Notes under the pieces: model-generated
Told to the model about the DNA's origin: nothing
The model's input: only the letters and a program-made list of their open reading frames with translations
Databases searched by the model: none
Shown: positions 15,698 through 30,400 of the stretch, one piece after another
How positions within the stretch are numbered: the first letter of the stretch is position 1
How the letters are laid out: each line of letters starts with the position of its first letter
Assembly: GCA_039096225.1 (NCBI GenBank)
Contig: JBBPEB010000005.1
Span: forward strand, 1,292,001-1,356,000
Source of the DNA: Blastocystis sp. Blastoise
Lineage: Eukaryota > Sar > Bigyra > Opalinata > Blastocystidae
Direction of reading: 5' to 3'
Length of the DNA stretch: 64,000 bases
Position numbers and translations under genes: made by a program

Positions 15698-17225
15698 ATT
15701 TTTGTTTTTTATCATTATGAAAATATGGTTTTTTGGTTTTTTGTATTTCTTGATTTTATACTTTTTTACTTTTTTTTGAATAGATTTAATGATATAAACT
15801 TTTGTTATCATTGTTTGTTGTATAATATTATATAGTTTTATTATATTATTGGATTTTATTATATTATTGGATTTTTAATATTATATAGTTTTAAAATATT
15901 ATATAGTTTCAAAATATTATTTAGTTTTATAATAACAATATTAAACTGACAAGTTAATGTAAAAATCAGTAGATTTTATATTTTTTCTATATATAGAATC
16001 AATAACGAAGTTAATGAATACGATACTTTACATATTTAATTACTAGAACAATAGAAAACATATTAGAATTAATATCATAATTATATTATAAATTTTCTTT
16101 ATAAATATTTTAAAATATAGTATTAAGATTAAGTTCCATATAATTATATACATGGAGAAATAAATGCATTTTTTTTTTGTAATAGAGAAATATTAAATAT
16201 TTGTTCTATATATGATTAAAATGTTTATAATAATAATAAATAATCCATCAATGATTGTAGATATTATTTATGTCATAAAAATATTTAAATAATATATGCT
16301 TATATACTAATAAAGAATATTTTTATTGCAATACACTTGATGGAAAGAGTTGAATGAACAGATTTATAGAAATAAATAAAAATAAAAAATACTTTAGTAG
16401 AAGAATAACAGTATTGCAATAATTGCATTATTGAGGTATATATTTATTAAATATATAAATAAAAATTATTATTTCTAGTGTATTTCATTCAATAGAAATT
16501 TTATATCAATGGATATAATTTTAATAAAAAAGCAGTAGATAATTTAAATATAATAAAAATCTTTAAGGAAAGGAACAATTTATTATTTGATTCAGAATAT
16601 ATGATTAACGTTATAATTCTGCTTTTTTGTATATATTAATCTATAGTTCAAATTTTGAAAACATCTAAATGAATATTTTAAAAACTTAGATTGTTCATCT
16701 GTACCAATTTAAGTGTAAGAATTGTATTATTTGAAATTTTTTGAAATTATTTGGCAGAAGAAAAACTTTTATCTATCGTTGTGATATATAGAAAAGAATA
16801 TACTTTATATTTACATTTTAATGGAGATACTTATAGTTGTTCTTCACATTATTGAGTTTTATAATGCTCAGAATTATGATATAAACATATATAACAATTT
16901 CTTCAAATAAAATAATTAAAAATATGGCTTAAAAAGTGAAAAATAAAAAATATATATATTTTTCTGAATAATGAAGGTATTTTTTCTGAAAATGGCTGAA
17001 TTTTAGATTTATGAATATTCATGTGGAACCTAGTTAATTTTTATTATTCCCAAGATAATTATTTTAACTAAAATTCTTTTATAATTAATTCTTTTTTCTT
17101 TTATTATTCATCATATTTTTACTATTTTATATCAATTTTTAAAGTATTTATATATTGTTAACATAAAAATACAATTTTAATATACTAATTATTGAACATG
17201 ATACCATTATAGTTGAATTCAAGTG
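15698..17225. other. Intergenic region, no gene seen
   Basis: About 1.5 kb of A/T-rich DNA. It begins with degenerate tandem copies of a TATTATATAGTTTTA-like unit (about 15825-15925). No open frame with domain or exon structure is visible. The last few hundred bases must contain the promoter of the repeat-protein gene. Confidence 0.5.
15825..15925. repeat. Degenerate short tandem repeat
   Basis: Four to six imperfect copies of a unit around ATTATATAGTTTTA and TTATTGGATTTTA in tandem, just downstream of the kinase-TLDc gene. No function is evident. Confidence 0.7.
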
Positions 17226-18897
17226 ATGATAACAACTCAATTTCAATTAGATGAAGTTCAATGTATGTAAATGTGAATGGAAAACGCTTAATTATTTTTA
17301 GATTTGTTTACATTTCAAGATGAGACGAAATTATGGATTTCTAAAGAATTTATTGAGAAATACAATCAATTACCATTTTATGATATTATTAAAAACTCTG
17401 AAAAATATGAAGATGATAGCTATTATATAGATATGCCTTCTTCTACAATGGAAAAAGTGATTCGCTTTTTATTGGCAGAAGACAAAAATATTTCTTCTTT
17501 AGATTTTAAAGAAAGTTATGATATATATAAAATAATTTATGAATTTTCAGTTACGGCTGATAATAGCATTCAAAAATGTTTATTATTTCATATTAAAGAA
17601 TTATTTATTGATTATTTGAATGAAAATAATTATGTTGTATATAATAAATATGATATTTTTTGGCATTCTTTGAGAAAATTAAATATTAGCATAGAATTAT
17701 TCAGTTTAGAGAAGAAAAAAATATGTATGCAAGGTAAGTTTATATTATAATTTGCAAATATAATATATATAGGATTATTTACACCAAAAAGAAAAGATGA
17801 ATTATTCTATTATTCGATTCTTTTTAAAATGATGAACGTTACAACAGTTGAAATTGAATGTATATATATATATATTTATTATATTATAGCTAATAATCAT
17901 AATAATATAGATTCATATGCCTCCAATATTCCAATAGAATATATATGTCCAAAATATATTAAAGATATATTTCCGTCCTTAGAAAGTTTAACGATAACTA
18001 GTATATATCTATATAATTCTATTTTTTTATTATATATAGTAAATATACATTATAAGAAAAGTGAATTCTTATTAAAACCAAATAGTGATGAATATATAAT
18101 GGAATATGCTCGCTTATTTGATAGCAGTTTCTATACTCTATCTGATTCTGAAGAATATGAATATTTTACAAGATCAGAAATGAATGAATATAATACGATT
18201 TCTTCTTTAGATCTTAATAAATTATATTATTCACATGATTTAGTTTACGTCTATAAGAGAAATAAAGAAAATAATAAATTACCTAAATTATATAAATATT
18301 TTATTAATGAAGGTATAAATACGAATCATTATTTACATGTAGAAATGAATGGAACAACCAATGAATATACATTATTTGATCGAATCAGTATTGAATATGA
18401 TGGTATATTTATATAGTATATAGTATTTAATTTATATCAATATATATATAGAGAAAACAAATGATAAGACTTTGTGGTATATAATAATAATTATCTTATA
18501 AATATAGATTAAATAGTATCAATGAATTATCTTCACAATTGAATACATCTCAATTAATTCAACTTTCTACATATATGTGTAGTTCAAATATCATGATCAA
18601 TACAAGTAAATCAAAATATATATATATATATATATATATTATAACTAAGGAATTCATTATAGATTTCTTTTCAACATATGAAGCTATGGCTTTTATGAAG
18701 GCATTGGAAGATAGTATTTTCGATTCTTTAAAGATATTAAGTGTAAGATGGAGTATATTGATATGACTTTTATTATTATTATTATTATTAATTATATTAT
18801 AGTTAAAGAATTAACTTTTGATATTAACAAAAATCTATATATAAAAATAATGACAACTCATTTGTTTCCAAATGTTACTGAACTTATCTATAATGAG

Positions 18898-18951
<54 letters not shown>

Positions 18952-20494
18952 ATTTCGAACTATCTTCAATAAAGAAAGAATGTTTTCCAAAATTACATAT
19001 TATCAACATTGATATTAAAATAAGTAAATTTATTTATAGATATCTAATATATTATTTAATAGCTCATAAGTTTGTTGAGTCTCTAATTCCTGTAAATTTA
19101 ATATCTATGATTGATACTATTCGAATAAAAGAAATTGAATCCGACCAAAAGAAGGAAATAGCTCTTCAATTCGATAATTTAGCTTATATTTATTCAATTT
19201 ATATAGATGGAATTGGTATATATATATATATATTTAACTCTAAAACAAGGTATATAATTAATAAAAAAAAAATATAAATATAGATGATTTAATATATTAT
19301 TGTCCTCATATAAAAGAATTATTAGAAAACAGTCTTATTTCAATTCATAAACTTACGGGTAATAGTTTTCATTCTTATTTTTTTATAGTTTTATTATTAA
19401 TATTTATCATTATATATATATTATATACTATACAGTTGATACTTCTGATTTTGTAAATATCAAAAAATTAGATTATTTTAAAAATTATAAACAAAATATT
19501 GATTTTTTAGATATTAAATTAAAAGGTATTCATTTATATTATATACATAAAAATATAGTTGATATATATTTCTAATACTTTTTTTATTTATTTATAGATG
19601 CTCACGAAAATAATGAATCAAATAATAATGATATAATAAATTCTTTAGAAAGATTTTTAACGAGTAGTCTATTTCAACATTTGAATAGTTTTAATCTTAT
19701 TTGTATATATATATATATATTATTATTATATTTTATATAATATTTATAGTTGATTATAATATAAGTATAAAATATTTAAAATCAATATCAAATATCTTTA
19801 ACAACAATAAAATTAATACTATTCATAAATTAACGATTAATTGTATATTATATATATATATATAAATCAATATATAGTAAATCTAATCCAAAAAGATTTA
19901 TCATCTGAATATCTTAATATATATGAAAAAATTATGGAGAAATTAATACCTAAGGCTTCTTTTGTTAAAATAGAATGTAATTATTTATATTTATATAAAA
20001 TATATTATTATGTTAAAAGAATTATTTAATTAATATAATGATTCTTATTAGATTGTCCTATGACTGTTATAAATCGATTCATTCTCAAGGGTTGTTTTCA
20101 TAATACAACTCAATTAACTCTAAGTTTATATATATTATGTAGATATAATTATTCAATTATAGAATATAATATATCTCATTTTATAATTTATATTAATATT
20201 ATTCTAGTTATTAATGATATACCAAATGATAATTTTTTGGAACTATATACTACTGACAATTTACCTAAATTAGAATATATTGAATTATGTATATACTAAT
20301 GATACTATATTATATATATGAATCATAAATATATATACATATAATTCTAATCTATAATAATTATTTTTATTAATTATTATGTATTTTAATAGGTAAACGT
20401 AAGGATAAAAAATGGTGGATTCATTTTATTCAAAGATTAATTAATTATATTTATAAAAATAACTTTCCATTATCAACTACTATTCGATTAAATA

Positions 20495-20542
<48 letters not shown>

Positions 20543-20809
20543 TATTATTATAAATCTATAGATTCATTTATTGTAAATGATTATTATATTTATGATCCTA
20601 ATTCTTCTATTTTTCGATATAAATATGAAAATCATACATATATAAATACAATTATTGGTACAAAGAGTATATATTTATATCTAATGAATATATTATATAT
20701 TTATATATAGACAAATTAATGAATGAATATGAAATAGAAACGCTATTTGATTGTATAAATGAAAATAAAACTAACAATTTAAACAACTTAAAATTATGTA
20801 TACATCTAT

Positions 20810-20841
<32 letters not shown>

Positions 20842-21075
20842 TTTTTATAGATTTTTATGATGATGAAAAATTATCAACTCTTATCAATTTTATAATAAAT
20901 GGAAAAATTCCTCAATTAAAAAAAATTATTATTAATTTTAGTAATATATATATTTATTTATATAAATATTATTTTTATAGGTGATACTATTTCAGATAAA
21001 CAAATTAAAATCTATGAACAAAAATTGAATGATTCTTCATTTATTCAAGAAAATAGTGTAGATTATGAATTTTAA
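17226..21075 (+). CDS. BTB/T1-like protein with irregular Leu/Ile-rich repeats (copy 1)
   Basis: About 20 exons give roughly 900-950 residues (estimate). Exon 1 reads MITTQFQLDEVQ and joins YLFTFQDETKLWISKEFIEK. The first 90 residues have the T1/BTB pattern: a short hydrophobic strand, an 'I-x-E-F-I-E-K-Y' helix, a DDSYYIDMP strand and EKVIRFLL helix. The rest is a chain of short units with motifs such as FPNVTELIY, FPKLHIINI, CPHIKELLE and LPKLEYIEL, that is, irregular leucine-rich repeats. Introns fall at matching places between units and nearly all are phase 1; one near 18476-18515 is phase 2. BTB and LRR modules usually mediate protein binding, often as ubiquitin-ligase adaptors, but no function is assigned. 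The paralogue at 43051-46837 shares exon order and intron positions. The last codons are SVDYEF and TAA. Confidence 0.7.
18899..18948 (+). repeat. 50-nt intron made of a pure TA microsatellite
   Basis: Between AAT GAG G and AA TAT TTC the intron is GT followed by uninterrupted AT repeats and AG: no other bases occur. Splicing keeps a phase 1 frame. Several neighbouring introns, such as the one starting at 20495, are nearly as pure. Confidence 0.85.
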
Positions 21076-21443
21076 GCAAAATATGTATATTAACGTTTTT
21101 TTTTCTCTATATATTTTATTATATTAATACATTCAATTATCAATGTTTTTATGAATAGTTAATATTTTTAATGTTTATATCGAAAATATTAAAAAAATGT
21201 TTTATTTTCTCTGTAAATAATGGAATAATTATAATCAATATAAAAAATTGGATAAAATTCCGTTTACAATTGTCAGATAAAAAATACTGTAAAGTCATGT
21301 GAGATTGTGTTGAACATAATTATTTAATTATATAAAAAAACTTGTTTTTTATTATATAAATAAAAGCAAACAATATTAAAACAACTAAATAAATTAAATA
21401 TAATTATATAGATAAAATTAATAAAAAAACAATAAAGCTTACT
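21076..21443. other. Convergent intergenic spacer
   Basis: A 368-bp A/T-rich spacer between the stop codons of repeat-protein copy 1 (+) and the giant gene (-). It should hold both polyadenylation signals; several AATAAA-like hexamers occur but none can be assigned. Confidence 0.5.
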
Positions 21444-24400
21444 TTACTCCTTATTTTCATTTTCGTCGATAGTTGAAATAGAAGAAATAGAACCATCTTT
21501 CTCTACACCTTCTTTATATGTTTTTATATCATTTTGTAAATGAGGAATAAATAGAGGAGGACTATAAGCTTTGTTATCAAGTTCCTGTTGAATATCGAGA
21601 TCTGAAGGAATAACAGTTCGACTAATACGATTTATAGGAGATATACTAGTATTTCTATTAGAACTTGTTAATAAGGTATTTTTATTCTTTTGTTTTTCTT
21701 TATGATTTATTTTTTTTGTTTTTTTATTTATTTTTTCATCATTATTAGTTATATTTTCATTATTACTCTTATTATTTTCAATAATATTTTCATTATTATT
21801 ATGAGGATGAGACAAAGAAATAGATATTAATGGATTAGGAGAGGATAATGGGTTTTGAGATGAATATCCTGAAGAAGAAATAGAAGAAGTTCGATGTCCA
21901 GAATAATAGCCAAAAGAAGAATTTCGATGAGAAGGAGAGACAAGAGAAGGAGAACCATTTGAACTATATCTATTATTATTCCATAAAGGAAGAGGAGATT
22001 GACTGAAATCTAATCGATAATTATTATTTGTATATATAGGTATATGAGATAATGTATTATTAGAAGAAATAGGAATTTGATTTGATATATTGATTGATGA
22101 ATCATTCAATAGTTTAGATTGACCTATAGTAGATACTATAGGTATAGGTATATTTGAATTATTAAGAATAGGTGAATGACCATTAGTATAAGAATGAATA
22201 CCTGATCGAGTAGGAGATATAGTTGAATTAGATATAGGATGAGGAGATGAAGAATTATTATTATTATTATTATTATTTAATATGATTTGAGGAGTAGATA
22301 GATTATTATTATTATTTTCTTGATTTATAGATTTATTATTAATAGAAGATTGAGGAAGAATAACCATAGATTTCACACGATTTGTATTATTATTATTATT
22401 ATTATTATTCATTTGATTCATTTTTGATGCATTTAGAGCATCTATATTAAGAGATCTTCTTGTTAATAATGATTTACGATCTATTATTATAGTATCAGGT
22501 AATTCATTATTCTCTTCAGAATTCTTATTTATAGTTGATGAATTGATTGGATCATGAGGAGATTTAGAATTATTATTATTATTATTATTATCATTTATAA
22601 TCTTTGAATCTTCTTCTATTGGACTTTTAGATCCTTTTTTAACTTTACGAATAATAATTTTCTTTACTTTTTTCTTATTCTTATTATCTTCATTTAAATC
22701 ATTATTATTATCATCTTTTCTATCTTCAATAGTTTCAGAAATAGGTGTTGTATTTTCAGAAACAGGAGAATTACTGTTTTTCTTAACAATCTTCTTTACT
22801 ATACGTTTCTTAATAATCTTTTTTACTTTACGTTTAGGTTTCTCTTCTGTTGATTCTATAGGTGTAATTGATTCATTATTCTCATTATTTTCTTTATGAA
22901 TAATATCAACATTATTTTCATTATTATTAATTATAATATTATTTCTCTTTGATTTATAAGAATCTAAACTACTATGTTTTGATGAAGAATTAGAATTCGA
23001 ATTCGATTTTGAATTTGATATAGAAACACTTGAGTTCATGGATTGATGTTTAGAATCTACTATAGGTTCATGAGATATATTTAATATAGACATAGAAGCT
23101 CTAGAAGGATGATTCTGTTTTGGTGAAGATAGTATATTCATAGACGATCTCATATTTCTTATTGTAGAAGAATCTATAGTTTTTGATAAAAATTCTCTTC
23201 TAGAATTTAAACTAAAATTATTCTTTGAATTATTTTCTTGAATATCTTCATTATTATAATTATTATTCTTTCTTTGATTCATATTCAATAGAGTTCCTCC
23301 ACGTAAGAAATTAGGATTTCCTACAACAGAATCTGCTGTGATTATCATCTTTTTATTATTATTATTATAAAATGAATTATTATGACTATTATTACGACTA
23401 TTATAAAGATGAGAACTATCTCCACTTCCATCAATATCTAATCCCATAGATAAATCTTCAGTATCATTACTATATAAATGATATCGATCTCTATCTTGAT
23501 TTTTAGAATTCATCTTATGATCAAAACTATTACTATTCTTATGATGATATTGTGAATAGGATAAATATAAAGAAGGTCTATTAATAGAATCTTGATCATA
23601 AGTACTACAAGTACTACTCGTACGATGGAAATTATTCATTGAATAAGATCGAGTTATATTTGCATTATAATATTCATTAAATGATATTGTATGAATACTA
23701 TGACTAAATAATGAATGTTCTAAATTCATATTCATAGTTGCTTGTAATAAAGGTAATAAACGTTCTTTATCATTATTATCTGTTGATTTTAAAATAGGAG
23801 ATGTAGATCCTATTGTTGATGAAGGAATACTATGAGAATCAACATTATTTATATCTATTCCTTCAGATATATTCATATCTGTATTACTATTAATAGAAGA
23901 AGAACGTTCATTATGAATAGAAGAAGAATCACTTGAAGGAAATTGTAAGGATATATATCCAGGAGAACTAAATGAACGAGTTATTGAATGAGGCTGTAAT
24001 TGTAATTGTTGTAAATAAGTATAATATAACTATAAAAAGGATTTTTTAAATTAATTTATATTAATATAATAATAATAAATATATACTTGTAAAGCTTTTA
24101 TACGTTTAATTCTTCGTTTAATTTCTTGTTCATTTTTATTTACTATAATAGATTTTTCTTTCCATAATTCATCTTGTTTCATTTTCTGTTGAGTTTCAAA
24201 AGCATATTGATTTTCTGTTAATCGATATTTACCTCGATCTCTTAAATCAATACCACTATTGATCCATTCTTGTGTTTCACTATGCCATTGATCTTCAATT
24301 CGATCACTTTCTTTTGTTGTCTCTAATTTCACAAAGGTCTTATTCATAAAATCCCATCGAAATTTATATCGTAATAACATAAATAATAAATATCTATAGA

Positions 24401-27400
24401 AATAGATATATTATTTTTATAAATAATTTAAAATATAATAAATAATAAAATAATAATAATAATTAATAAAAAAAACAACTTACAATAAAATAATAAAACA
24501 TGGAAGATAAACAAAGCAAATAATCATTGTGATTGTATTAATTTGGAAATTTTGATTTGTATATATATAAGGATAAGATCCTTTTGATAATTTGGGTCTT
24601 ATAATAATACCATAAACACCACTTTCTTTAATATTACATAGAATCATACTTTTTTCAAATCGATATTGAATTTCATCTAAACATTCAAATTCATTTCGTT
24701 TCTCATTTAATTTAGCAATACAATGTTCATCTTCTGTAATATCTAATGGATGACGATAATAAGTATTATTCTGAAGTACACGAGGTAATAACCATACTTT
24801 ACGAGGGAACATTAAATCGATCTCTATTGCATTCATTAACGATTCTACACGTTTATTATAAATATCTATAAAAGTTAAATTTAATATTAATCCATGTTGA
24901 ATTACAGGTAAATGTAAAGATAATAAAGAAGAATCATATCGAGGAGGTTCATATATAGCTATAGGTTTTCCTGAAATAAAACGTAATTCTTGAAGACGTG
25001 TATAATTATTAGCTTTATATGTATATTGATTTAATTGTGAAGATGATAATGTTGTTATGGATAAAAATATTGGTAAATTTGTAGAATGTAATTGAGCTAT
25101 ATAAAAATAATATATTTTATTCATTAATTAATATATATATATACCATGAGGTGTATGTATATAACCATAAAAATCATTCGTTTGAGTATATAAAATAATT
25201 TGTTTTGATTCTTGACCTAATAAAGTAATACGATAATCATAAGGAAGTATATCTCTTGGATTTAAATATAAACATTCAGATATAGAATAATGACAACTAC
25301 CATCAAAACATCTATAAATGATTTATTGTTATTGTTATTATTATAATAAAAAAATTAATATAAAAAATAATTAAAATAATAAAAATAAAAATAACAACCA
25401 TACCTATACATATTATTTGGACAATTATACAATCCTTTACATGATAATGTAGATTCTGTATTTGAATTGAAAGATATACATGTAGAATCAGGACATCTTA
25501 ATTGATTCTTCATACATCCATAAGTAATAGGACATGTTAATCTACAAATACCATCTGAACATAATTGATATGTAGATATAAAACAACTATATGTATTATT
25601 ATTTGAATATAGAATAGGAATAAAAATAGATAATGTTGTAGAATCATAATGAATATTAATTTGATTTGATTTTTCTTTAGAATAAATAGAATAATCATAA
25701 TAATGATAAGGTGAATAAATAGATCTTCCTACTTGTTGTCCTGATGGTGATATAAATATAGAATTACAATCGATATTGATATCTACACAAATACCATTAG
25801 GACATCTTTTAGGAGATGTAGTAGGACAAGGAGGAATAGGAGGACAAAGAGAAATATCACGAAAAGACCCATCAGGACATAATGTAATAGCAGAAAAAGG
25901 AGAAGGAGAAGGAAGAGATGAAAATAATGTTATATTTAATGTTTCACAATAAAGAGGAGAAGATACACATAAATCATTATAACAATGATAAGGAAGATTC
26001 TCAGGACAATTTGATAGTAATGGACAATCACCTTCATTTAATACACATGTACCTATAAAATATTTTTATTATAAAATTATTATATATATATACCATCAGG
26101 ACATTCTACAGGTAAATGTGAAGGACAAAAAGGAAGTTTTTCTGGATCTTGCTATATATATTATATTATTATTAGTATACAAATAAAAATAAAAATAAAA
26201 ATAAAATAAAAATAAAATAAACATCACCTACATACATTACAATTTATACATGGTTTACATAAACTATAATGAGCTACACAACTCATATCATCACATAGAA
26301 AAGGAATATCTTTTGGACAAATAGGTCTTTTTGGACAACTTCTATATAGAAAACTAATTTCTTGATCTGTTTCTTTTCCTTGTATTAATGTATAATTTTC
26401 TATAGAATTATAAGGATTATCAGATTGATCTTCATTTATAATATTTAAAGATAATAAAATAGGTGAATATCGTTGACCATGTAAAGGAATACAATCTCCA
26501 GAAGCACATGCTTGAGAATGATATATAGAACATCTATTTAATAATAAACATTGTGAAGGATGAGAAACACATTGACCATTTGGACATATATAAGATTGAT
26601 TTATAGGACAAGAATATGTATTAGAATTTAGAATAGAAGAACATTCATTTCTTGTAGAAACACAAGTACCATTAGAACATAATATAGGATGAAGAGGAGA
26701 ACAACCATTAATAAATGTACATTCATTAGCATTCCTTACACATTCTCCTCGAATACATTTATAAGGTCTTTCATGAGGACAAGAATGATATGTATATTCA
26801 GTTGTACAATTATAAGAATATTTCACACAACGACCTGTTGGACATTTATAGGGAGATGAGAGTGGACAACCTATATATATTATTATTATTTATTTATTTA
26901 TTAATATATATAATATATATGTAATAAATAAAACCTTACCATTATCACTAAGACAATCTTCTTCTTTTTCAACACATAATCCATTATATAATCCTGTTTT
27001 ACACATATAATTATAAGGAGATGTACATATAGTTCGATCAGTACATAAAGAAGAAGAAGCACGACAACTACCATCAGAACAACGAATATAATTTGTATTA
27101 TAATTACTTGTATTACAAGGCATAATCAAAGGACAATCTGTATACGATTTCACACATATACCTATAGCACATCGAATTGGTTTATCTTCACTACATAATG
27201 AAGGAAGACTAGAAAAATAAGAATATAAATATTGACGATCTACAAAATAAACTAAAGGAGATTCAAAGAGTTCTGAAGAAAATAAGGATAACTTATTATT
27301 ATTATTATTTATTAATGTATGTTCATATTCATTTAATAAAGGAGATGATTTCTGAAGATTATTTTCTGTAAAGAAAGATTTATCCATATATTTCATAAAA

Positions 27401-30400
27401 GAATCGATTATTGTATTATATAGAGTATTTATTATAGATTTTATATTATTCATTATTTTATTTATATAACTATTATTATTTATATCTGTATTCAATAATG
27501 AATTAACAAATAAAGAAGGAGAAGGAGATGTATCTTCAGGAATAAATGAATAAGAAGAATAAGGACAATAAAAAGTAGATATCATACATAAACCATTCTC
27601 ACATTGTTTATATGGAGCAACACATAAAGCTAGATAATAGTTATTTATTATTATAAATAAAATAATAAAATAAAATAAAAAAAAAAATAAAAAAATAAAA
27701 TAAACAAACATACGACTACATTCTTCATCTTCTTTAATACATTCACCATTATAACATGATTTAGGTTTAGAAGAAAAGCAACCATTCGAAAGAGGACAAT
27801 CTTCTATAGATTGACGACATGTACCATCTAAACAACGTATATATCCATTAGTATTACAAGTCCAATCACAAGAAGAATGATAAATATCTATATTATTCTT
27901 TGAACTATCTTTTGAATAACATATTAATGTATTATGACACCATCCACTAAATTGATCACTATTACAATTATCATTCGATGTACATTCTTCTTTTGAAGAT
28001 ACACATAATCCTGAAATACATTTATAAGGTTTAAACATAGGACATAAAGGTTCAGAACATAAAGAAGAATCACGAACACATGTACCATCAGAACATAAAT
28101 ATTTATCATAACTACAAAAACCAGTCACATAATGATCACTTTCCATTGAATATTTATCTAAAAAAAAATATTATATATTATAAAAAAATATATATTATAA
28201 AATAAAATAAAATAAAATAAATAAAAAAAAATTATAAAATAATAAAAAAAAACATACTATAATAACCTTCATATCCATTAATACAATCACTTCGATCTTT
28301 AACATATTCTCCATGAATACTACAGAAACTAGTAAATTTAGTAACTTGTCTTGCTCCTGTAGTAATACATTTTCCATTAAGACAATTAGAAGGTACATAA
28401 GGAGGTATAGGTGGACAATCATCTTCAGAAACATGACATGATTGATCCCAACATAATATAGGATTTGTAGTTGGACAATATAATAATGGACATTTCTTTG
28501 TTATAAATACACAACTACCATCATTACATAATTTATAATTAATAGGACAATGAATAGTATTAAGACATTGATTCTGATGATAATGACATAATCCATCACT
28601 ACATAAAATAGGTTTATTTCTTGGACATATACGATAAGAAGGACATTGTTCACTTTGAGATATACAACTACCCTCTATACATCGTTTACTACCTTTAGGA
28701 CAAAGAGGAGGAGGAATAGAATTCGATAAGATATTCGATTGAAAGGATGTATCTGTAGATAATGGATCCCAATAATATTTATTTATAGAAGTTAAAGATC
28801 CTTCTATAGAAGCAATAGGATCTCCTGTAGGTATAAAATAGGGAGATATACTATATATATAATAACTATCATCACTATAATGTATATTATATCTTCTACA
28901 AGGATAAAATTGATAATTACGTGAACATAAATGTTGATATCGATCTTTTATTTTATTTATACAATTATTTATATCTTCTTTATTATTATATACATTACAT
29001 ACATCTATATACATTTCTAAATATTTACTAACACATTGTTCTATTGTATGTTTTATATTTAAATCTGATTTATCATGATATTCTGTTATATCTAAATATT
29101 CTTCATTATATTCTTGTAAAGAATTATAGATATAAGGGAATATATTAGTAACACCATAAGTACTATCTTCAATCATATAACAACCTCCATCTTCACATCT
29201 CATTTCATTATCTCTACATACAGATATAGTAGGACATAAATAAGAATGTTCTACACATATTTTTTGATAATCACACATATAGAATCCTAATGGACAATGA
29301 TAATTAGATTCATCAGTACATAATGAATAAGAAGATACACAATAACCAGTATCACATAATATAGGACTCGTAGTAGGACAAATAACAGGACTTGAACATA
29401 ATAAACTATTTCGTACACATGTTTTACTAGAAGAACAATAATATGGATAAGCAGAAGGACAATGAGAAGTTAATAATATTGAAGAAGAAGGAATAGTTAT
29501 ATTTGTAGTAGTTTCTAAAGATTTATTTTATTTATATAGTTTATTATTTATTATTATTATATAATATATATATATACTTCCTTGTTGATTTCTTTCAATA
29601 AAATGAATTTGTGAATAACAATCTTTAGTATTTTCAACACAAGTACCATTATCACAAAGAATAGGTTTTTCAAAAGTACATAAGATACTAGGTCTACATT
29701 GTTGATAGAATAAAGCACATCCTCCATTAGGACAATTTATATAAGGAGATCGACAAAGAGGTGTTTGAGAACAATAAAAAGATGAAGGTTTACATGTATT
29801 ATCAGGACATAATACAAGAGGAGAAGGACATGTAAAGTTATTAAAGAAAATATATAAATATATAAATAAATATAATAAATATAAATAAATATTATAAATA
29901 TATAAAGGATATGAAACATGTGTTGGACATTCAAGCATAGAAACAACACAAGTATTATCATTACATTTATAAAAGTTCTTTGGACAATTTGTATAAATAT
30001 TAATGATTGTAGATTCATTTAAAGATTTTTCATAAATAATATTATTATAAGCATCTTTATGATAGAGAGGATAAGGAAATAAAGTAGTTTCTTCATTATT
30101 ATTATTAGTAGTAATAGTTTTAATAGAAGAAATAGCTTGAATATTATTATTAAGAATAGAAGAAGATGAATATAAATTCATATTTCTTGATCTTGTATTT
30201 GGTGCACTTTCAGATAAATTTAAATATAAGAATTTATTATCATATTGATAATTATAAGTTTCACCAAAAATAAATATAGAATCCGAAATACATTGATTTG
30301 AAGGAGATAAATGATAATATCTTGGACATGTAATTGAAGAAGGACATAAAGTAGCATTCTTAACACAATATCCTTGAGGACATCGATAAGGATAGGTTAA

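Noticed and set aside
24041-24086. Possible U12 intron in the receptor tail (AATCCTTTTTATAG string)
   Set aside because: The string lies at the 3' end of a GT-AG intron; the 5' end is GTATATATT.
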